Translations under genes and position numbers: made by a program
NCBI GenBank assembly: GCA_035079385.1
Contig: JAVHKY010000047.1
Location: forward strand, 2,542,001-2,606,000
DNA from: Aspidiotus rigidus
Lineage: Eukaryota > Arthropoda > Insecta > Hemiptera > Diaspididae
DNA length: 64,000 nucleotides
Reading direction: 5' to 3'
Shown here: piece after piece, positions 56,341 through 64,000 of the stretch
Layout: every line of letters begins with the position of its first letter
Numbering within the stretch: position 1 is the first letter of the stretch
The notes under the pieces: model-generated
Databases searched by the model: none
The model's input: the letters and a program-made list of their open reading frames with translations, nothing else
Told to the model about the DNA's origin: nothing

Positions 56341-58685
56341 AAAGATTGTGAGGCATGAGGAAAGAAAGATAGACATGACTCTGTATACAGGGTAATTTTC
56401 ACCAATTTGTATCGCTACGAAATAGAAAATGAGAACCTAAATAAAAAATTTTTCACGTTGCAAACCTATTTATAAAATGATAATTAATAAAATGTACGAT
56501 TTTTTTTTCGTTCACGATAAGATGCCGTTTGCGTATAATACCTATAGAATGAGCGACGAGTTCACTGAATTTTTAATGTATTTTCGGATGCAGACCACGA
56601 TTTCGATGATTTCCAATAAAGCTTCAAAGAAAGGAAGTCACATACTTTATACGATGTGGTCATCCGGCGCTCGTCTGAATTATCGTTTTGAACGCGATTA
56701 ACGTTCACACTTCCTTGACAAGTAAGAGCTTACTTTGAATAAGTAATGATCAGCGTGAGGTTGCATGGTGTAGACATGTTGGCCGGTCGGTCTCACAATG
56801 GAGGAAAACAATTTACACTCTTCGCATATTTATGTTAACATTACAGCGTGAATGAAGGGAGTCCAAAACCACGTCGTCCTATTCTTTGAATATTTAAAAA
56901 TGATATTGTATAGGTAGTTATGCGATGACATCTATATGACTAGTCGAGGATTCAGCAAGCCAGTCTCTCGAATAAAATATACTTCGACATAACTTACGTA
57001 CTCGAGAACATTATTCGGTTGGTTACGGTTATGTGGTGTCGATATTCTTAAAGAGTTCGTCGGTTTTCTGTCGTGATATGTGTAAAGCATCCCTTCGTGC
57101 TCAGAACGTCGAGTCGATGTGTCATTAAACCATGTTTTGCAGGTAAAATACCTATCTATGTTGCAGTTTCAACTTTTACCGGTCGCAAAAATTATTTTAA
57201 CCTCAACTTTGAGGAGGATTTTCAAACTATCGAGAGACGACGAATTTTATTTTGTGACTCGACTGCGTCTGTGGGCCGCCGGTCAGTATTTATGACCGAA
57301 TGTGAATTTAGTTTTATAGTAGTAGGTCCTAATTACAACTCGGTCATTTGGAAGTGACGCTTCATTATAATTTTTTCCCCTCTCTCTCTCCAGACTCCTG
57401 ACCGTTCACCAATACTTCTTCAATAACGAAAATTTAAATAGATTTTTCAATTAATGTTTATACCTATCCAGGAGGAAGTCCGGTATAGAATTTTAGGATT
57501 TTATTTTTCCTCAACTTAAAATCGGAAGCCTTGATATTTTTTATCTATTTATTTTAATTCTAGCCCCTCTGATTTAAAAGACTGCGTCTGTAAAGAATAT
57601 TTTTTTGGCAGAAAAATCAGTCACTCATTTTAGTAATACAAAATTGTAATTTATAGCGTACATTTTAGGTAGGTAATTGTACACCTAGATATTTATTTTA
57701 GCTTTTGGATACTATTGAACTTATTTCGATGACTTCAATACTTGACTACAGAACACTTGGTGGGTCGGTTGGAGAATTGAAATCCGTTCACAAATATAAT
57801 TCGATTTGATCGTTAGGTACAGAGTACGATTAGAAATAGGTATCGGACCAACAAAATTCATCAGTACAGAAAAATAAGAATCCGGATCCAGAATTCCAGC
57901 TCCCAGCCTCTACCCCACACTTCTTCTTCTTTCTTCAAAATAAACAAAATCGTATGGAATTCTATCTTCAATTCTGTCAATCCTAGAAAATATTTCATAA
58001 GCTAGGAAAATTCTAAATTCCAATTATGTACAAAAATCTCATTGATAAAAATTTTATCAGTTTTTCAGAGCAAGGCTGTCAATAAGTATTCAACACGTTC
58101 GATTTAATTACTTATTCATTCCTAGATAATGTGCCTATGAAATTCAAAGGAAAAATTCTGATGTACTCTCTTCGTTCATTTCATTTTTAATACCTTTTAC
58201 TCTACGAAATTGCTCTTGTTTTTTATTGCTCAAAAGTTGAAGGTCCTTCAAAATCCTATCATTTCCAAAGTTTTTCAATCATCAATTCATGTTATACATA
58301 ATAGGTAGTTCGAAAGTCCAAATACGCTCAAGTGCCGAAGTCTAAAATTAAAGAACTATTAAAAAAAAATTTTTTTCCACCTTAAACTATGTCGAAGGCC
58401 CCCCCCCTCACTTTCAAAAATGTTTCCAAGCCTTCAAAACGGTTCCAATTTTTTTTCAATCTTCAAACTGGATTGGAGCCTTTTGCGTCACCTTCAAATA
58501 TTTCTCAAATACGTGACTAGAGTTAGGTTTTTTATGATACTGCATTTTTTTTTTTTTTCCGGTGAGTGGTAGGCTAAATCTTCTTAAATAAAATCTGGAC
58601 AATCCATGCATGTAGGAGGTCCCCTACGAAATTTAACATCGCACGTTTTTGCACGTTTCGCGTTTATGGATAGATTTGATACTTT
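56341..58685. other. Intergenic DNA without supported genes
   Basis: TATACAGGGTAATTTTCACC at 56391 resembles a solo MITE end; no matching right end was found. Open frames at 56477-56701 and 57073-57357 have no recognisable motifs. Confidence 0.5.
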
Positions 58686-58689
58686 TAAA

Positions 58690-59345
58690 CGATTTTTGAC
58701 CGTATACCTATATTAATTTGGTAAATTTTTAACGTCTGATCGTTTTTCGGTCAAATTAGGTCCTTTTCTGGTTGTTTTTCTCGCTTGTGGTAATTTTTGT
58801 ACTCATCTTTATTTTATGGTCGATTTCAGCCGATTGTGGTTCATTTTAAATATTTTCGGTAGATTTTGTTCGTTATTTCTTGTTCTGGGTCAATTATGAT
58901 CAATTTTGGTCGTCTGGTCCATTTTTGTTAATTTTTGCCATCTTTAGGCCATCTTTGGTTTTCTTTGTTATTTTTTGGTCAATTTTGAACGTTCTTGGTT
59001 GATTTTAGTCAATTTCGGACTTTTTTTGGTTGTTTTTTGTTCGTTTTGATAATTTCCTGATCACATAAGATCGGTTTTCATTTAATTCAAAGTTTTTGAA
59101 TAATTTCGGCAAATTCAGATCATTTTTCTTGATTTTGGTCATTTTCTGTCATTCTTGTCCGATTTTGGCCGCTTATTGTCTATTTTAATCGTGTTTTGGT
59201 CGTTTAATTCCGTGTTCATCGTTTTGTGGTCAATTCTGGTCGCTTTTTGGTGGAATTTAGTAATTTATTTATTTTTTTTTGGTCATAGTATACTCCACGA
59301 GTCTACGTTTTCAGATTCTTATTACAAGTTCTTGATTTTTATTGC
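58690..59345. repeat. Degenerate short-period array of TTTTGGTC(A/G)-type words
   Basis: Over 650 bp the + strand repeats TTTTGGTCAATTTTGG, TTTTGGTCGTTT and close variants at 12-20 bp intervals, with almost no A-rich runs. It is strand-asymmetric and T/G rich. It looks like an old minisatellite. Confidence 0.55.
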
Positions 59346-60344
59346 AGGTTTTTATGGCATTTTTTAGTGTTTTTAATGCACGGAAATCTTAACTCTATAA
59401 ATGAGTAGGTATCACCTTTGAGAACTTTTCCGTGTTCCTAGGTAGGTCAGAATAGTTCCTCGTAAGATCACTTTGGAAGATTTTTCCAAGCCCCTAAATT
59501 AGGCCGAAGACTCCCTCCTCCACCCAGAACTTCCATTTTGTTGTTGTTTTATTTTAAATCTCGAATTAGGTCAAAGCTTTTTCTTGTCTCGAAAACAGAA
59601 TTCATTGGACAAACAACGATTGGTTAATGTTTCTTACAGGATAATGTCCCATTAAAAAAGTCAAAAGTAGTATATTGTGCACGAGAAATAAGAGGAAACG
59701 GCGATAATTTATCTTCTGCCTCCTGTCCTCCTGTGCCTCTTAAATATATGGTTGCCGAACAACTCGAAATGAAGTGAGGATAGAAAAGTATGCCCTGGAA
59801 AGGAGGGAAAGAAAGAACACCGGTTGACAACATTTATTTTCTAAAATTAAGGTTGAGACTCTCCTCCCCTGTTGCGAAAATTCCAGAATTGTGTACTTGA
59901 TCTCCTGTTCGGAATATGCCACTACTCGAGGGCCAGATTTAGGAGCTTCAATGCTCGGGGCCCAGGTTTGTGGGGTCCCCAAAATTTTTTTTTTTTCATC
60001 GTTTCGGGCTTCAAGCCCGCCCGTACGATGTTTTAAGGACATAAATTAATGAAAATGTAGGGGCCCCCGCCCTCCCCCCCAAATTCAGCACTGGAACTAG
60101 TCAACTTTTTTGTAAGAGTCTTCCAACAGAGTCGTAAATACTGTTTTACCCTCTCATGCCCTCAAAACTGGGCACAATTTTAACTTCAAGAATATTCCTA
60201 TTTTAGGTCATGAAAATAATAATAAGAAGAGAAAAATGTTAGAAGTTATAAATATGATTGAAGAAGATGATGCGATCAACTTTAAAACTGGACCAAAATT
60301 ATATTACTAGTTAAATGAGAGTTCGCGCTGAATTTACTTTGGAA
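59346..60344. other. Intergenic DNA without recognisable features
   Basis: Nothing was recognised on either strand. Confidence 0.5.
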
Positions 60345-60505
60345 AAAAACCCGAAACTTTAAATCTACAAAATTTGTATCTCAATTCTATCTTCAATTTG
60401 TTCCCTTACCTAACTCTCAACAACTTTTCTGAGCCGAGTTATGGACCAAAACATGCCAAAAATTGACCAACTTGCCAAGATTTCCGAAATGAGAAGTTGA
60501 ATATT
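60345..60505. mobile_element. Fragment of the 4772-5262 / 24752-25273 MITE family
   Basis: ACAAAATTTGTATCTCAATT, TTTTCTGAGCCGAGTTATGG and AAAATTGACCAACTTGCCAA match the left halves of the two complete copies. Termini are lost. Confidence 0.65.
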
Positions 60506-60680
60506 CCTTCTTTTTTCAAACATCGTAGGGGTTACTCAGGTATTTTTTTTGGACTCAAGAATTCAAAAATCCACACGAGAGCCGCTGGGAGGATTTTTTT
60601 CATCAGTAGAATTCATGGTTCTACATTTGATCTAAGGCCAGATTTGGATCCCTCGCTAAATTTTCAACCCAAGTCACATA

Positions 60681-61290
60681 CAGAGTGGTCCAAAAGTCTT
60701 TGCGCAATTTTCAAGAAGCTGTGTACAGATATTATAAATTTCTACAAAGTGTGGCCAACACGCCGTATAGTAACTTGTAAATACTCGAGCGCATGTAAAT
60801 GTTGAAGAGGTATGATGAGAGAATGATTGACAGCAGTTCTCGACCTGGTTATGTGAAATATGCTTTCCATGGTAACCAAAGAAGCGCGTAAAAATATGAT
60901 CACGTCTACCGTGGTCAGCTGACCGGCAAATAACACGATGATCGGAGAAGTAAGGGGAATACCGGTTTAAAGGGTAGTGGTGGTGCCTACGAACATCACT
61001 CGTCGCAGCCAGACATGTACTCTTACCTACGGGTGTACAAAGAGCGCGTTAGCACGTAAACAACTATTTTGAGGGTACATTTTTTCTCTCTACAGAGCAC
61101 TAGGCTATTGAGATGAACATTGCACTTGTCTCTGCGTGGTAATTTCTTCTTGTAATTAAGATTGTGAACTTCTAAAAAACATTTTCCCTTTTTACTTCAT
61201 CGAATTAAACGCCCTGGTTCACGAGTAATGACCAATTTTTTGGTGTGCAATGACTTATGGACCTTGTGCAAAGACTTTTGGACCACTCTG
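60681..61290. mobile_element. Tc1/mariner-type non-autonomous element, 610 bp
   Basis: CAGAGTGGTCCAAAAGTCTT at the left and AAGACTTTTGGACCACTCTG at the right, continuing TGCGCAA/TTGTGCA (26 of 27 bases paired), with TA on both sides (60679-60680, 61291-61292). No transposase frame, so it depends on a partner element. Confidence 0.8.
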
Positions 61291-61669
61291 TATATTCTTT
61301 GAAAATTCGAAGACATTTTTTTTGTCAAAAAAAAATTGCAAGGTTTCCCTGCTTGACATTTCAAGCGCCGAGGATCTACAAGTTTTCTATACCGAGCAAC
61401 AAGAAATTGCTGCTCGTATCGAATATTGTTCAAGAAAAGTTTTCACTCAGGCAGTTAGAGATGAATTCTACGTCGTTGGAGAGGGCAGAGGAGGCATGAG
61501 AGGGACAGGAAATGATATTCTGAGATTTAGGAGGTACGGACAAGAGAAAACAGTTTCTATTTGTTTTCTCCGTGTGCCTCAACTAAAGATACCTAAAAGA
61601 GACAAGATAGCTAACTTTGTTAGTTCTAGTGTTCCACTGCACGCCAGCACGGCGACACAGTTTTCTTAG

Positions 61670-61962
61670 GCTAAATTAACATTGCGCTTATAGATGTTTT
61701 CAAGTTCTTATCAATTATCTCGGAAACCGTTTATTTTTATGAAAAAATGAAGAGAACAAATCTATTCACCTCGTAATTTCCTATCAGATGAGACCTACTG
61801 TGGATTTTTTTTTTTTTTTCAAAATATGAAATACGTCTCATACGATAGGAAATTACAGGGGGAATCAATTTTGTTCTTTTCATTTTTTTGTAAAAATAAA
61901 CGGTTTCCGAGCTTAATTGATGAATACTGAAAAACGTCCATAAGCGCAATGTTAATTTAGCC
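61670..61962. mobile_element. Fold-back MITE, 293 bp (GGCTAAATTAACATTGCGC termini)
   Basis: GGCTAAATTAACATTGCGCT and AGCGCAATGTTAATTTAGCC form the ends. Pairing continues inward almost to the centre (CGGAAACCGTTTATTTTTA / TAAAAATAAACGGTTTCCG; TTTCCTATC.. / ..GATAGGAAA) around a T-tract at 61806-61820. Non-coding. Confidence 0.78.
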
Positions 61963-63930
61963 CTACAACACAGTGGCGTTATCTCTCGGCACGTAAATTA
62001 ACAAGTCGACAGCAAGTACTGATGGCGTACATCGCCACTCGCAGGCGAAGTTTGCAGTGCGATATGTTATAAGCTATCATGTTGCTCTCGTTCAGTATGC
62101 TCTGGCGTCTCCTTGGAATGTAAACATCTTTCGCCTTCCGAATGATTTTGCTAACACCGAATGATTTCGTTGAACAGAGGATGACCGGAAGATCTGCTGA
62201 GGAGATGCATGTCAGGGGCATGTTACTTACTTTTTGAGCCTGACTTTTTGGTCGGGTTAGAATGTGTTGAATCGTTTGGAGTCGTTAATCGAAAGCTGAC
62301 GATCTTCCTTACACGTCAATATGTATACGTCATGCACGTTCAAGGCACAGTCTTTGTGCGAAAGATTAGAAGGAAGTCAGCAAGAGAAAAGATCGAGCTA
62401 AATGCAATCTCAAATGTATAAGAAATCGATGGCCTCGTGCACACGGTACATGAGCGACATTTTTTTGAAAATGAGTCAAGAGCAGAAATGGGTTCTTGAG
62501 AATGTAAATTATCGACCTGCGCTGAAAAAATTCTAATTGACGAAATGTGTTAAGTAAAGTTTCACATATGTTTCAATGAGTTTCTCGTGCACAGATGGGT
62601 TAAGCGCACTTACACCTTTGGCACGGGTGAAATACAGGTACAGTGTCAGTATTGTTGAATAGGATTCAACTTTTTTTTTTTCTTCTTCACTCCTTTTATT
62701 TACTTTTTTTTCCACATTGGGTCACTGTCCTTCTTCCTATTATAGTTTTTACTCTCTTACATCAGAATATAAGGGTCACAACAGTTTCAGATATACCCTC
62801 GATGGATTATAGTTCCTATGTACAAAAAGATGTTACTAGAGCTACTACCTAGCAAATGAATTACAGATCAGGGAGACCATAGCTGTGGCTATAGACACAG
62901 AAATAATGGTTTTCTGTGCATCCAGTTTACATTGAATTTGAGAGTGAAATGTGAATCATACAAATGAAAAGAATGCGGAGGAAAAAGTTGTTTTACAGGT
63001 GCAAATGCACTTGATGTCGCCCTTTTTATTTTTACAGGGAACTTGGAGCTCATCCTTTTTGCATACACCTACTCCAAATTACTTACCTCATTGTACTGAA
63101 GATTAACATTATCCTCTGCCATTCTGTAGGTAATTATCATTTTCATTCACAATTTCCACCTAATTGAAATGTTGTATGAAGGTAACCACGTATAGTGATA
63201 AAGCAAAAGAAGAAGAAAGAGATTTCTGACCAATGTCTTTATATTTTTTTTATAAACTATCGAAAAGCAGTGATATACCCGTCCGTTCGACCATCTACCT
63301 AAGTTAAACACTATATTCTGTTCGAAGGATCAACCTGTTTAAAGGACGGGTTAGTGAAAGAATAGATTTGTATTGGGTTGATTTTTCTTTCTATCATCTT
63401 TTTAAAGAGTGACAAAAGAAGAGAATGAAGAAAAACGGAGACCCTACACCGTGTCTACTACGTAGTTTCATTAGTTTCATAGTGCACGGATGTATTAAAA
63501 CATTAGTTTCATTTTTTTCCCATGCCAAACGTGTTAAGTGCATAGGTTTCACTTTAGTTTCACTATATTTCCCGTGCCAAATGCGGTAGGTAAGTGTGGT
63601 TAGTATGGGAAAAATAGTCAATTTAAAGCATAATTAAAATTAATATGAGAAAAGTTTTCCTCCTGATATAGGTATTCTCAGAGGTAGACAGATCTTATTG
63701 CTCGATTTACTTTTTTATTTTATTAAAATGTGAAGGCTATAGAGTGCCTGAAACTTATAAAATCTTTAAATCGCTCTCCTTTAAAATTAGGTTTTTGTCG
63801 CTTATGTAATGGGTGCACGAGACCATCGATATGGAAGGTTGAATGATTTTGAATTTTTTCTACGGCCATAATGCCCTTCCGGATTCGTAGATTTATGTTC
63901 TGTTTTTTCCTGTAGAAAAATTCTCAAGTG
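61963..63930. other. Intergenic DNA without recognisable features
   Basis: Short frames only; no element termini or RNA genes were seen. Confidence 0.5.
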
Positions 63931-64000
63931 TGTAATTCTACTTTATTAGTTAGCTTACAAAAGTACATTCGGGTATTACCGCTATTTTTGAAAATCCCAA
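63931..64000 (-). mobile_element. End of a Penelope-like element related to the 18-21 kb family, running out of the window
   Basis: On the minus strand the sequence includes GTACTTTTGTAAGC and AACTAATAAAGTAGA, which parallel the 3' ends at 18390-18418 and 21375-21403. The hammerhead-like core is degraded here (GAATGTAC in place of GAAAGTAC). Confidence 0.6.

Noticed and set aside
56477..56701. 74-codon + strand frame
   Set aside because: Short, no motif, adjacent to a solo MITE-like end; more likely chance.
57073..57357. 94-codon + strand frame with mixed composition
   Set aside because: Looks moderately protein-like but has no recognisable domain, partner exon or promoter.

Overview
This is nuclear DNA of an animal, almost certainly an insect. 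It is AT-rich, its genes are split by spliceosomal introns, and it carries an OS-D/chemosensory-protein gene, a family essentially restricted to arthropods. A hemipteran is a guess only. Most of the 64 kb is intron or intergenic DNA filled with old transposons. No bacterial genes, CRISPR arrays, tRNA or rRNA genes were seen.

Host genes, all on the minus strand. (1) A chemosensory protein gene has exon 1 at 10217-10415 and exon 2 at 172-374. The two join in phase 1 into a 133-residue secreted protein with the CX6CX18CX2C cysteine pattern. It has a TATA/Inr core promoter near 10482-10515 and a 9.8-kb intron. (2) A type II membrane protein gene with an extracellular coiled coil resembles EFCAB14. 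Five shared 3' exons lie at 13840-16519. Two alternative 5' modules both end in phase 1 and both encode a transmembrane segment: one at 32468-32861, the other (two exons) at 47271-47697. The locus therefore appears to span about 34 kb with two promoters. A 49-codon open frame at 12357-12506 may be a third, related first exon.

Mobile DNA. Several relics belong to one non-LTR family of the I/Jockey group (RT plus RNase H): 483-3341, 12600-13265, 17110-17650, 27545-28545, 34160-36980, 41040-43080 and, on the minus strand, 53700-56340. An R1-like relic lies at 23600-24745. Penelope-like elements (PLEs) with GIY-YIG endonuclease domains lie at 17650-18430, 19991-21428, 28600-29576, 50095-52410 (minus) and 54610-55345 (minus). 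A PLE end also enters at 63931-64000. Several have the inverted pseudo-LTR layout typical of PLEs. The pseudo-LTRs of the 18-21 kb family carry a hammerhead-ribozyme-like motif and a TATA box behind paired CCAAT boxes. Between two of these PLEs lies a broken member of a PIN-nuclease-like/CXC (tesmin) repeat family, itself split by a 216-bp palindromic insertion with a 12-bp target duplication.

Non-autonomous DNA elements and palindromes are frequent: 4772-5262, 5365-5711, 8154-8308, 24752-25273, the 26600/30376 inverted pair, 32088-32232, 43976-44222, 48834-48979, 54250-54387, 60681-61290 and 61670-61962. Several tandem or dispersed minisatellites are also present. The last 8 kb (56.3-64 kb) contains no gene that I can support.
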